DNA from: Pseudomonadota bacterium
GTDB lineage: Bacteria; Pseudomonadota; Alphaproteobacteria; Sphingomonadales; Sphingomonadaceae
Reading direction: 5' to 3'
Assembly (NCBI GenBank): GCA_023458055.1
Contig: JAEXAW010000006.1
Location: 263,060-327,059 of the forward strand
DNA: 64,000 bases
Position numbers and translations under genes: made by a program
The notes under the pieces: generated by a model
Told to the model about the DNA's origin: nothing
What the model saw: only the letters and a program-made list of their open reading frames with translations
Databases searched by the model: none
In this document: positions 8,014 through 16,138 of the stretch, one piece after another
How positions within the stretch are numbered: the stretch's first letter is position 1
How the letters are laid out: each line of letters begins with the position of its first letter

Positions 8014-9443
8014 TGGCCATCGAACTTAAAATGCCCGCGCTCTCCCCGACCATGGAGGAAGGGACGCTTGCCAAGTGGCTGGTCAAGCAAGGCGACAGCG
8101 TGAAATCCGGCGACATCCTGGCCGAAATCGAAACCGATAAGGCGACGATGGAGTTTGAAGCCGTTGATGAAGGCACCATCGCGCAGATTCTCGTCGCGGA
8201 AGGTACCGACAATGTGAAGGTCGGCACCGTCATCGCGATTATCGCAGGCGAGGGCGAAGATGCCGCCAGCGCCGCCTCAGCGGCTGCGCCTGCAGAAGTG
8301 CCGACGCCTGACGGCAATGATATGGCGACGGCCGACAAAGCGGAGGCGGTCGCGGCTTCGGCGGCGCAGGAAAAGACGGTCGATGCCGCAACGCCAATGC
8401 TCAACAAGCCCGCGCCGCGCGCCGATGTGCGCGATCCTGCCATTCCGGCGGGCACGGAAATGGTCAAGGTTACCGTGCGCGAGGCGCTGCGCGACGCCAT
8501 GGCCGAAGAAATGCGCAAGGACGACCGCGTCTTTGTGATGGGCGAAGAGGTCGCCGAATATCAGGGCGCGTACAAGGTAACGCAAGGGCTGCTCGAAGAG
8601 TTCGGCGCGCGCCGCGTGATTGATACACCGATCACCGAATATGGTTTCGCCGGGGTTGGCTCGGGCGCGGCGATGGGCGGGTTGCGCCCGATCATCGAAT
8701 TTATGACGTTCAACTTCGCGATGCAGGCGATTGACCACATCATCAACTCGGCAGCCAAGACCAACTATATGTCGGGCGGGCAGATGCGGTGCCCCATCGT
8801 GTTCCGCGGACCTAATGGCGCAGCGAGCCGCGTCGGCGCGCAGCACAGCCAGAATTACGGCCCTTGGTATGCCAACGTCCCGGGCCTCATCGTGATTGCG
8901 CCTTATGATGCCGCGGATGCAAAGGGTCTCCTAAAGGCAGCGATCCGCAGCGAAGATCCGGTCGTGTTCCTTGAAAACGAATTGCTGTACGGCCGCAGCT
9001 TCGAAATCCCGGCGCTCGACGACTATGTGCTCCCCATCGGCAAGGCCCGCATCATGCGCGAGGGCAAGGATGTGACGCTGGTAAGCTACTCCATCGGCGT
9101 CGGCATTGCGCTCGAAGCCGCGGAAACGCTGGCAGGCGAGGGGATCGACGCCGAGGTCATCGACCTGCGCACACTACGCCCGCTCGACAAGCAGACCGTG
9201 CTCGACAGCCTCGCCAAAACCAACCGCATGGTGGTGGTCGAAGAAGGCTGGCCGGTATGCTCCATCTCGAGCGAAATCATGGCGATCGCGATGGAAGACG
9301 GGTTTGACAATCTCGACGCGCCAGTGCTGCGCGTGACGGATGAAGACGTGCCGCTGCCTTATGCTGCCAACCTTGAGAAGCTTGCCATTATTGATGCCCC
9401 GCGAGTGGTGACGGCGGTTAAAAAGGTTTGCTATAAGGTCTGA
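8013..9443 (+). CDS. pdhB: Pyruvate dehydrogenase E1 component, beta subunit, with N-terminal lipoyl domain
   Basis: A 476-residue protein. Residues 2-77 form a biotinyl/lipoyl domain with the lipoylation motif ETDKATMEFEA (K43). A linker rich in Ala, Pro and Asp spans about 80-148. The transketolase-like E1 beta domain (about 150-476) contains VFVMGEEVAEYQGAYKVTQG and RVIDTPITEYGFAGVG. The lipoyl domain on E1 beta is typical of alphaproteobacterial PDH. It is translationally coupled to pdhA (TAATG overlap). E2 and E3 are not in the window. Confidence 0.96.
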   Translation: MAIELKMPALSPTMEEGTLAKWLVKQGDSVKSGDILAEIETDKATMEFEAVDEGTIAQILVAEGTDNVKVGTVIAIIAGEGEDAASAASAAAPAEVPTPDGNDMATADKAEAVAASAAQEKTVDAATPMLNKPAPRADVRDPAIPAGTEMVKVTVREALRDAMAEEMRKDDRVFVMGEEVAEYQGAYKVTQGLLEEFGARRVIDTPITEYGFAGVGSGAAMGGLRPIIEFMTFNFAMQAIDHIINSAAKTNYMSGGQMRCPIVFRGPNGAASRVGAQHSQNYGPWYANVPGLIVIAPYDAADAKGLLKAAIRSEDPVVFLENELLYGRSFEIPALDDYVLPIGKARIMREGKDVTLVSYSIGVGIALEAAETLAGEGIDAEVIDLRTLRPLDKQTVLDSLAKTNRMVVVEEGWPVCSISSEIMAIAMEDGFDNLDAPVLRVTDEDVPLPYAANLEKLAIIDAPRVVTAVKKVCYKV

Positions 9444-9600
9444 TCGGGGAGCCGGCTTCGGCAGGCTCCGCAGGAAAGATGTGTCGGGTGCGAATCGTCT
9501 GCGCAATCTTTTGACCGCTACGGACGCCTGGCGAACACGGTGCGCGGCACGCCTGACAACAAGACAGGCTCTAGCGCGTAGGATATTGTCCTTACAAACC

Positions 9601-9630
9601 CGACAGGTTCCAACCTGTGTCGATTTTTAT
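9601..9630 (+). terminator. Probable terminator downstream of pdhB
   Basis: An imperfect stem (CGACAGGTT at 9601-9609 with AACCTGTGTCG at 9612-9622) is followed by ATTTTTAT on the plus strand, 158 bp beyond the pdhB stop. The rest of the 9444-9653 interval shows no gene, only a second G+C hairpin without a T run at 9449-9470. Confidence 0.55.
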
Positions 9631-9638
9631 GTCTCAGG

Positions 9639-9662
9639 GCGACTTGAAAAGCTTCAAGTCGC
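9639..9662. repeat. Perfect inverted repeat at the 3' end of the tad gene cluster
   Basis: GCGACTTGAA (9639-9648) pairs perfectly with TTCAAGTCGC (9653-9662) around a four-base loop. The right arm contains the stop codon of the last TadE-like gene. Neither strand has a good T run directly after it, so it may be an mRNA 3'-end stabiliser or a weak terminator. Confidence 0.6.
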
Positions 9663-10334
9663 GGAGCAGGCTGATTTTGTCGCGGTAGGGCTGGGATTCG
9701 TTACACCTGCGGCGAGATCACGCGAATCGCGAATTTGAAACGCTGCCGTATAGGTGATTTTCCTGCTCGCCGCGCTCAGCCATTCTGCATACATTACAGG
9801 CTTGTACCGGTAAGTGACCTGAACAAACATGATAGCAGAATCCTTGGGCGCCAGAACTTTGTTGCCCGTTGGCCCCATACCACCGCTGACGATCTGTCCT
9901 TCGGTGCCATATGAAGAAGGATAAGGGCCTTTACCAAAACAGCGCTGCCAGTGGATATATTGCTGGTTGGTCGCATTTTGTTCAAGGCTGGATAGAACGA
10001 TACGCCCACGGTTGGCGAAATCAAGCTTGTTCGCTTGGATATCCGCGCCCTTGAAGATGTCATTAACATCCAGTTCGCGCATTTGCGGCGACGCAAGGTT
10101 GGTGTTGTTCTGGCTGCGAGAGGCATTGTCCGCGACCGTCAGCGCAAGCTGGCTGATTGCTGTGTGGGTCGTAATATAGTTCATATATTCCGCACCACCG
10201 AACCCGATGAGCATGAAGAAGGGCAGACCAGCTGCGAACTCCATCAAAACGGTGCCTTGATTGGCGTTGCGGAGGGGATTGTTCGCAAACCGACGGCGGA
10301 TTCGGGCCATAGGCGTGATGAAAATGCCGGTCAT
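9654..10334 (-). CDS. TadE/TadG-like pilus assembly protein
   Basis: A TadE-like pseudopilin of about 226 residues. The N-terminal region ANQGTVLMEFAAGLPFFMLIGFGGAEYMNY has the Glu and hydrophobic helix typical of TadE. The rest is a periplasmic or extracellular domain with few cysteines. The start at 10334 makes a 4-base ATGA overlap with the preceding gene; an ATG at 10340 is also possible. It is the last gene of a three-gene tad cluster. No secretion ATPase or prepilin peptidase lies nearby. Confidence 0.85.
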   Translation of the reverse strand: MTGIFITPMARIRRRFANNPLRNANQGTVLMEFAAGLPFFMLIGFGGAEYMNYITTHTAISQLALTVADNASRSQNNTNLASPQMRELDVNDIFKGADIQANKLDFANRGRIVLSSLEQNATNQQYIHWQRCFGKGPYPSSYGTEGQIVSGGMGPTGNKVLAPKDSAIMFVQVTYRYKPVMYAEWLSAASRKITYTAAFQIRDSRDLAAGVTNPSPTATKSACSAT

Positions 10335-10933
10335 GAACATGCTCCTTGGCTCGGCTTTCTCTGGCTGGCAAAAGGCTGGTTACGCAAGGTGGTTTTGGCA
10401 ACCATCGTCGCATTCTTGTTTCCACCGATGAAGGCAGTAAGCGGGAAGAAGCGCGGAAAAGTCATGGTGACGGTCAAAACCACCACGTCCGATGCGCCAC
10501 CTTGACCCGCTCCACCGTTAGCGTCCCATGTCCCGTTGCCGTTCTTGTCATCAAATGGTTCGCCATTGTCACAAACCGCATTACTGTTCCCGTCCGTGAA
10601 CTTTTCTGGTGTGCCGATGTCGCTGAAATTATTATAGGATTTGCGATCAAACTGTAACGTGGCCGACGGGTTTACCGCTTTCACCCGGTCTTTGATCATA
10701 TTGTTCAAGGCCGTCTGATCGGAGTTATAAGCTTCAAGGCTGGACAGACGCCCGGCCTCGGCAACCGCGCCGTTCAACACCGCCTGACCATAATATAAAT
10801 GGCCCATATCGAAGGTGCCGACCATGAACATCATCAAGGGGAAAAAGATCAACCCCATTTCAACCGCAGAAACGGCCTGCTCGTCGTCACGAACCGAGCG
10901 TAGCCGACGTGCAAGCGCCCGTCCTTTAATCAT
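10331..10933 (-). CDS. TadE family pilus assembly protein
   Basis: A 200-residue protein with the TadE hallmark DDEQAVSAVEMGLIFFPLMM near residues 17-37 (Glu followed by a hydrophobic helix). A long extracytoplasmic domain follows. An Asp/Gly/Asn-rich stretch (DGNSNAVCDNGEPFDDKNGN) could bind metal, but this is only inferred. It overlaps the upstream VWA gene and the downstream TadE-like gene by 4 bases each (ATGA), so the three are translationally coupled. Confidence 0.88.
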   Translation of the reverse strand: MIKGRALARRLRSVRDDEQAVSAVEMGLIFFPLMMFMVGTFDMGHLYYGQAVLNGAVAEAGRLSSLEAYNSDQTALNNMIKDRVKAVNPSATLQFDRKSYNNFSDIGTPEKFTDGNSNAVCDNGEPFDDKNGNGTWDANGGAGQGGASDVVVLTVTMTFPRFFPLTAFIGGNKNATMVAKTTLRNQPFASQRKPSQGACS

Positions 10934-12600
10934 TGCGAGACCCTCAGGAAGGTGATGCGTTGCGCGATATCCTTGAATTTTTGCTCAAGCTGAGTCGAGT
11001 TATCGGCCTTGAATGCCAAGCCTGGCGAGGAGCAGCTGGTAAGGTTCGAGTTCAGCGTCGATCCGGAACCGAAACTGATCACCCAAACGGTTGACTGACC
11101 CGTGGTTTTGGCTGCATTACAGGCCGCTAAGAACCGCGCATTGTGGCGACTGGTCATCTCGCTTTTGTCGGTGGTGGGGGCACCGGTAATCCGGCCCTCC
11201 ATCGCTTCCACGCCATAGGCACTGTAGCTGCGCGAGTCGGGGCTCATATCACCGTCCGTCATGAAGATGATGTGCCGTGATTGTGGAAGACCATTGGCGG
11301 GTAGCTTGGTATTGTCATCTTTGAAAATACCAACCGGGGCAATCCAGCGCGCGCCCCATATCATGCCGATGTCATGATAAGTACCGCCAATCGGAACCAA
11401 ATTGTCAACGTAAGTTTGCACTGTGGATTTATCGCTTTTTGACATATCGGTCAGGCGCATGGCTTCGGAGGGACACGCTCCAAATGACGTATGGTCTGGT
11501 GTTGTTGTGCCATTCGGCCATTTGCCTTTGTCGTCCATGGCATAATGACCATATTCGCTAGTCGTATTCAGCCTCTTGGCGCTGCTAGGGTATGCGTTTA
11601 ACAAATCCGTCACAGGGCGGGCGTAAACCAGCCGCGGAATATGGGGTTTCCAGCTGTCAGCTCCACCTGAAGGTTTGTAAGAAATGTCAAGGTCTTTCGC
11701 GCCCGACGGCACGCTACTGCCACTGGAAAAAGCAACCGTCGATAATTCTTCGATACAGCCGTTCCATGCCGGTAGCGTGACATTGGCGCCCGCATAGTCA
11801 ATCGGCGCTGAATAGGAAGTGCCGCCCGCGAATGCCGACAGTCCGGAATAAGCGATGGGTTGATAATTATATTGCCAACGAGAGTTCATGCTGGACCAGT
11901 TGGAGGAGCGCGATTGATACGTATTCGAGTCCCCAATATATTTTGAATCTTCGGCTCGGACCAACTTGCCCACGTTGACGTTGCTCGAATAGGGCACGAA
12001 GCCGATACGGATGCGCGAGGTCGGCGTTTTTGCGTCCATAATCGTCGTGAAAAAGGACATCACGGCTTTGCGCAGACCCACGATTTTCGACGTAGTGTCC
12101 GTCGAGCTCGCCTTCTCCAACATTGAACCCGTCGTATCGAGGACAAACACGATATCCACGTTCGAAATTTCGAGCCGCGCATTGCAGCTGACATTAAGGA
12201 CCTTGTCGGCCATGCCGAATATTTTCATGACCGTCGCTGGCATGGTCGTGGTCGCGGTGCCCTTGATTTCGGAGGCGTTGACGCCTTCAGTGTCAAAGGA
12301 TGTGTTCGACGATCCATAGGTATTCGCGGGGTAGTTGAAGTTGAACATCGCCAACCCTTTGGCCTTGGCGGTGTCGCTGAGACTTCCCGTGTTGGCCATT
12401 TCCTTACGCGCCGCCAGTGCGCCCGCATCGCAGGCCTGTTGCAGACGGTTCTTGGCAGAGTAATAGCGCGCGAGATCGACGCCAGAGCCAATCATCGCCA
12501 TCATCGGGAACATCATACCCGCCGTGATCCACATGACGTTCGCTGCTTCATTTCTGAACAGCTGACGGCACCGGCTATTCCGGACCTTATCGTTGCGCAT
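10930..12600 (-). CDS. TadG-like pilus assembly protein with von Willebrand factor A domain
   Basis: A 556-residue protein. Residues 15-66 form the TadE/TadG-like N-terminal region with one hydrophobic helix (VMWITAGMMFPMMAMIGSG). A VWA domain runs from about 148 to the end with MIDAS elements DTTGS (D155), GGTYHDIG and the Asp of FMTDGD. Such proteins support Flp pilus or adhesin assembly. The ATG is at 12600. It is the first gene of the operon and is divergent from a squalene/phytoene-synthase-like gene, with a perfect palindrome in the shared spacer. Confidence 0.88.
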   Translation of the reverse strand: MRNDKVRNSRCRQLFRNEAANVMWITAGMMFPMMAMIGSGVDLARYYSAKNRLQQACDAGALAARKEMANTGSLSDTAKAKGLAMFNFNYPANTYGSSNTSFDTEGVNASEIKGTATTTMPATVMKIFGMADKVLNVSCNARLEISNVDIVFVLDTTGSMLEKASSTDTTSKIVGLRKAVMSFFTTIMDAKTPTSRIRIGFVPYSSNVNVGKLVRAEDSKYIGDSNTYQSRSSNWSSMNSRWQYNYQPIAYSGLSAFAGGTSYSAPIDYAGANVTLPAWNGCIEELSTVAFSSGSSVPSGAKDLDISYKPSGGADSWKPHIPRLVYARPVTDLLNAYPSSAKRLNTTSEYGHYAMDDKGKWPNGTTTPDHTSFGACPSEAMRLTDMSKSDKSTVQTYVDNLVPIGGTYHDIGMIWGARWIAPVGIFKDDNTKLPANGLPQSRHIIFMTDGDMSPDSRSYSAYGVEAMEGRITGAPTTDKSEMTSRHNARFLAACNAAKTTGQSTVWVISFGSGSTLNSNLTSCSSPGLAFKADNSTQLEQKFKDIAQRITFLRVSQ

Positions 12601-12657
12601 GCGCTATTGCCCCTGTTGCAATCGTCGGTCCGGTTGTTACGCGTGCCTTGCGACGAT

Positions 12658-12672
12658 CGGAAATCATTTCCG
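12658..12672. promoter_or_regulatory. Perfect 15-bp palindrome, candidate operator
   Basis: CGGAAAT-C-ATTTCCG lies in the 167-bp spacer between the divergent tadG-like gene and the 12768 gene. The symmetry is seen directly; a regulatory role is inferred from its position. Confidence 0.4.
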
Positions 12673-12767
12673 CTAATGTGGGTTAACCACCTTGGATTCG
12701 GGCATAGACGAAACAGGGTTTACACCAGAACAAAAAAAATGGTTAACACGACGGTAAGGATAACAAC

Positions 12768-13457
12768 ATGTTAACGGTTGACGAGGGCGCAAATGGGGGA
12801 ATCCTTGCATCTGGCTTGCCCCTTTCTTGTTTGCATCCTCTTATTTTTACAATTTTTTCCAAACATGACCGGGCTGCGGTCGGTGCTTTATGGCAGCTGG
12901 ACCGGGTGTTGGCGCAGCAATTGCAATTGGCGCGCGACCCTGTCCTCACTGCGATGCGACTTTTATGGTGGGAGCAGCAAATCGAACAGGCTGCAAGCGG
13001 GGCAATCATAACGCAGCATCCGGTCTTGGATGCACTAGTCGCCAACTTTGACCCGCACGCGCTTAAACCTATTGCAGCGTTACCGGCTCATTGGGCGCAG
13101 TTCGCGGAAACGGAACCGTTGGGCGTTGAGAATATAGAGTATTTTGCCGCAGCACGAGGGCGGATTTTGTTCGAACAAACCGCGCGGATAATCAAGGGCA
13201 AAACCCCTTTGGTTACGGACCTGGTTCATCAGGCGGGGCGTTATTGGGCATTGATTGACGTGGCGAGCCATTTGTCTGATCCGCGGAAGGCCGCCGCGAT
13301 ATTTTCTCTCGCTTCGGCGCCTATAGAAGGTCGCCTGCTCCCCAAGCCGCTGGCCGCGCTGATGATGCTGGCGCGCATGCGTGCGGGCTCGCAAGGTACA
13401 ATCCGCCCGGTCGCTGAACAATTAGCCATATTGCGTTTATCGCTGTTCAGGGGCTAG
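12768..13457 (+). CDS. Squalene/phytoene synthase family-like protein, probably not a prenyl synthase
   Basis: A 229-residue all-helical protein. LARDPVLTAMRLLWWEQQIEQ matches the LRLxWWRDAL signature of the squalene/phytoene synthase superfamily, including the NDUFAF6-like alphaproteobacterial branch. The Asp-rich catalytic motifs of true synthases are not seen. The ATG at 12768 follows AAGGA at 12756-12760. Function is unknown; a complex I assembly-like role as for NDUFAF6 is only an analogy. Confidence 0.7.
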   Translation: MLTVDEGANGGILASGLPLSCLHPLIFTIFSKHDRAAVGALWQLDRVLAQQLQLARDPVLTAMRLLWWEQQIEQAASGAIITQHPVLDALVANFDPHALKPIAALPAHWAQFAETEPLGVENIEYFAAARGRILFEQTARIIKGKTPLVTDLVHQAGRYWALIDVASHLSDPRKAAAIFSLASAPIEGRLLPKPLAALMMLARMRAGSQGTIRPVAEQLAILRLSLFRG

Positions 13458-13495
13458 ACTCGCTCTTGCCTGAACAAGGCGAGGAAAGGGTGGGT

Positions 13496-13975
13496 ATGAA
13501 GGGCTTTCTTGGCGGCGCAGTGTCGGCTCTGTTACTGATGCTTGGTGGCTGGATGCTGTGGCAAGGGCGGAGCGCGGCGGTTGCCGAACAACAAAATAAC
13601 GCCGGATTGGTTGGCGACGAGGCCCCGGAACCGCTCACTTTGCCTGAAGGTGCGCAGGGATTGCACGGCAAGGCGCCTCCCGGACTGCCGCAGCCACCCC
13701 ACGTCGCGGCGAAAACCCGAGAAGAAAAACGCTTCAATCGCTACGACAAAGACCGTGACGATGTGATTACGCGGATCGAGCTTATGGGCAGCCGAACCAA
13801 GGATTTCAAAAAACTCGATACGGACGGCAACAACCTGCTGAGTTTTGAAGAATGGGCGGTGAAGACCTCCGAAAAATTTGCGACCGCCGACGCCGACCGT
13901 AATGGCAGGCTCACGCGCGCGGAATTTGCAACGACCGCGACGAAACCTAAGCCAAAGGCTGCGTGCGCTTGTTAG
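13496..13975 (+). CDS. EF-hand domain-containing membrane-anchored or secreted protein
   Basis: A 159-residue protein. The N-terminus MKGFLGGAVSALLLMLGGWM is a signal anchor or signal peptide. A Pro-rich linker is followed by three EF-hand-like loops: RYDKDRDDVITRIEL, KLDTDGNNLLSFEEW and TADADRNGRLTRAEF. Each has the D-x-D-x-[DN] start and an acidic position 12. Binding of calcium in the periplasm is inferred. The start ATG at 13496 has the site GAGGAAAGGG just upstream. Its stop overlaps the stop of the convergent trmFO. Confidence 0.82.
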   Translation: MKGFLGGAVSALLLMLGGWMLWQGRSAAVAEQQNNAGLVGDEAPEPLTLPEGAQGLHGKAPPGLPQPPHVAAKTREEKRFNRYDKDRDDVITRIELMGSRTKDFKKLDTDGNNLLSFEEWAVKTSEKFATADADRNGRLTRAEFATTATKPKPKAACAC

Positions 13976-15318
13976 GCGAACGCTGCATCCTTCATCCATG
14001 ACGCGAGATCATCGCGCGCCCGCGCGGTCACGGCGGCCTTGCGCTGTTTCTTATGAACCTTGTCATCGAGCGGCGCGAACAGTCCGAAATTGACATTCAT
14101 TGGCTGATAACTCGCGGCGTCTGCCCCGCCGGTAATATGGCCAAGCAGGGCGCCAAGCGCGGTCGTGGCGGGCGGCAGTGCCAGCGTTCGTCCGGCAAGC
14201 TCCGCTGCCGCAAAGCGTCCGGCGAGCAAGCCGATGGCGCTCGATTCCACATAGCCTTCGCAGCCGGTGATCTGCCCGGCGAAACGGATATGCGGCGATG
14301 ACTTGAGGCGCAGCGTTCCATCCAGCAGCTCGGGCGATTTGATGAAAGTGTTGCGGTGAAGCCCGCCCAGCCGCGCAAATTCGGCCTTTTCCAGCCCCGG
14401 AATAGTGCGGAACAAGCGCACCTGCTCGGCATGTTTGAGCTTGGTCTGGAAGCCCACCATATTCCATAAGGTGCCGAGCGCATTATCCTGACGCAATTGC
14501 ACCACGGCGTGCGGCCAGCGTCCGGTTTTGGGATCGTCCAGCCCGACCGGTTTCATCGGCCCGAAGCGCAGCGTGTCGAGCCCGCGCGATGCCATCACCT
14601 CAATCGGCATACAGCCTTCAAAATAGGGGGTGTTGGATTCCCATTCCTTGAACTCGGTCTTTTCGCCGTCCATCAAGCCTTGGTGAAAGGCGAGATATTG
14701 CTCCTTGGTCATGGGGCAGTTGATATAATCCTTGCCGTCGCCTTCGGGCCCGACCTTGTCCCAGCGACTGGCCATCCAGCAAATATCCATGTCGATGCTA
14801 TCGCGATAAATGATCGGGGCGATGGCATCAAAAAAGGCGAGGGCATCCTTGCCGGTCGCTTGCCCGATCTGTCCGGCAAGTGCGGGTGCGGTCAGCGGGC
14901 CGGTGGCGACGATGGTCAAGCCTTCGCCAGGCATGACATCAATGCGTTCGCGCACGATCTCGATATTTTCGTGCGCCTCCAGCGCCTTGGTCACGTTTTC
15001 CGAGAAAATATCCCGGTCAACCGCCAGCGCGCTGCCTGCGGGCACCTTGGTCTTGTCCGCGCTCGCCATGATGAGCGAGCCGAGCTTGCGCATCTCCTGA
15101 TGGAGCAGGCCGACCGCGTTATTTTCTGCATCGTCCGAGCGGAAACTGTTGGAACAGACCAGTTCGGCGAGACCATCGGTCTGGTGCGCCGGCGTCTGGT
15201 CGCCGCTCCCGCGCATTTCGGACAGGCGCACCTTGACGCCCGCTTGCGCCAATTGCCAGGCGGCTTCCGATCCGGCGAGGCCGCCGCCGATGATATGGAC
15301 TTGATAGGCTGGTTTCAT
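13972..15318 (-). CDS. trmFO: tRNA (uracil-54-C5)-methyltransferase, folate- and FAD-dependent (TrmFO)
   Basis: TrmFO makes ribothymidine at position 54 of tRNA using methylenetetrahydrofolate and FADH2. The 448-residue protein starts with the dinucleotide-binding motif VHIIGGGLAGSEAAW. It also shows AELVCSNSFRSDDAENNAVG, INCPMTKEQY and GCMPIEVMASRGLDTLRFGPMK, all typical of TrmFO/GidA-like proteins of the short form. The length is normal for the family. Confidence 0.95.
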   Translation of the reverse strand: MKPAYQVHIIGGGLAGSEAAWQLAQAGVKVRLSEMRGSGDQTPAHQTDGLAELVCSNSFRSDDAENNAVGLLHQEMRKLGSLIMASADKTKVPAGSALAVDRDIFSENVTKALEAHENIEIVRERIDVMPGEGLTIVATGPLTAPALAGQIGQATGKDALAFFDAIAPIIYRDSIDMDICWMASRWDKVGPEGDGKDYINCPMTKEQYLAFHQGLMDGEKTEFKEWESNTPYFEGCMPIEVMASRGLDTLRFGPMKPVGLDDPKTGRWPHAVVQLRQDNALGTLWNMVGFQTKLKHAEQVRLFRTIPGLEKAEFARLGGLHRNTFIKSPELLDGTLRLKSSPHIRFAGQITGCEGYVESSAIGLLAGRFAAAELAGRTLALPPATTALGALLGHITGGADAASYQPMNVNFGLFAPLDDKVHKKQRKAAVTARARDDLASWMKDAAFA

Positions 15319-15395
15319 TACCCGCCCTTAACCAACAGCGGCTAGACACGCAATTGGGCCACGCTAATGAAGCGCGCAGCAGGGAGCAAATTCTA

Positions 15396-16055
15396 ATGAA
15401 CAGCATGAAGTTGAAAGCGATGCCTTTATTCTGGGCGGCGATCCTTGCGGGGGCTTCTTATATGCTCGTCGTCACCAATGGCTGGAGCGGGCCGCTGTTC
15501 ACGGCGTGGAAAGGGCTCGGCGTCGGGTTGCTGGCGCTATGGGCCGCGGCGAACGCGCAAAGCCGCGATGGCTGGCTGATTGCGCTGGTGATGGCCTTGG
15601 GCGCGGCGGGCGATGTGCTTCTCGATGCGATGGGCTTGGAAGTTGGCGGCACGGTTTTTGCGCTCGGGCATATGGTTGCGTTCTGGCTATATTTTCGCAA
15701 CCGGCGCGCGGCGCTCACTGGCTCGCAGAAACTGTTGGGATTGCTGACCGTTCCGCTGGCCGTATTCGCCGCGTGGCGCTTGCCGGGGGCGACCGAAGGC
15801 GCGCTCCATGCCGCGCTCTACACCTTGTTTGTCGCGGCGATGGCGGCCACCGCCTGGATCAGCCGCTTCCCGCGCTACCGCACCGGCATCGGGGCGATGA
15901 TGTTCCTTGCGAGCGACCTCTTCATTTTCTCGCGCTACGGATTGCTCAAGGGCAGCCTGTTGCCGACCCTTATGGTGTGGCCGCTCTATTTCGGCGGACA
16001 GGCGCTCATCGTGTGGGGCGTGGTCACCACCTTGCGCGCTGATAGCCGGGATTGA
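15396..16055 (+). CDS. YhhN family protein (lysoplasmalogenase-like)
   Basis: A 219-residue integral membrane protein with about eight hydrophobic segments. Family signatures are GDVLLDAMGLEVGGTVFALGH and GAMMFLASDLFIFSRY, placing acidic residues within membrane helices as in TMEM86/YhhN lysoplasmalogenases, which hydrolyse the vinyl-ether bond of lysoplasmalogens. The bacterial substrate is unclear. The ATG at 15396 has AGGGAG at 15381-15386; an upstream TTG at 15354 is less likely. Confidence 0.85.
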   Translation: MNSMKLKAMPLFWAAILAGASYMLVVTNGWSGPLFTAWKGLGVGLLALWAAANAQSRDGWLIALVMALGAAGDVLLDAMGLEVGGTVFALGHMVAFWLYFRNRRAALTGSQKLLGLLTVPLAVFAAWRLPGATEGALHAALYTLFVAAMAATAWISRFPRYRTGIGAMMFLASDLFIFSRYGLLKGSLLPTLMVWPLYFGGQALIVWGVVTTLRADSRD

Positions 16056-16138
16056 ACTTTATCCGATATTTAGTTGAAGTTAACCGTTTAGCGAGTAACA
16101 GCATAGCCAAGCGTTGAGTCAGCAATAGGACCAACACC

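Noticed and set aside
9481..9738. 85-codon plus-strand frame after pdhB
   Set aside because: It runs over the pdhB terminator and into the end of the opposite tad gene, with no ribosome site or family.
12743..12757. Possible CtrA box, TTAA-N7-GTAA, between tadG and the 12768 gene
   Set aside because: It has one mismatch to TTAA-N7-TTAA and overlaps the ribosome-site region of the 12768 gene; such near matches are common in AT-rich spacers.
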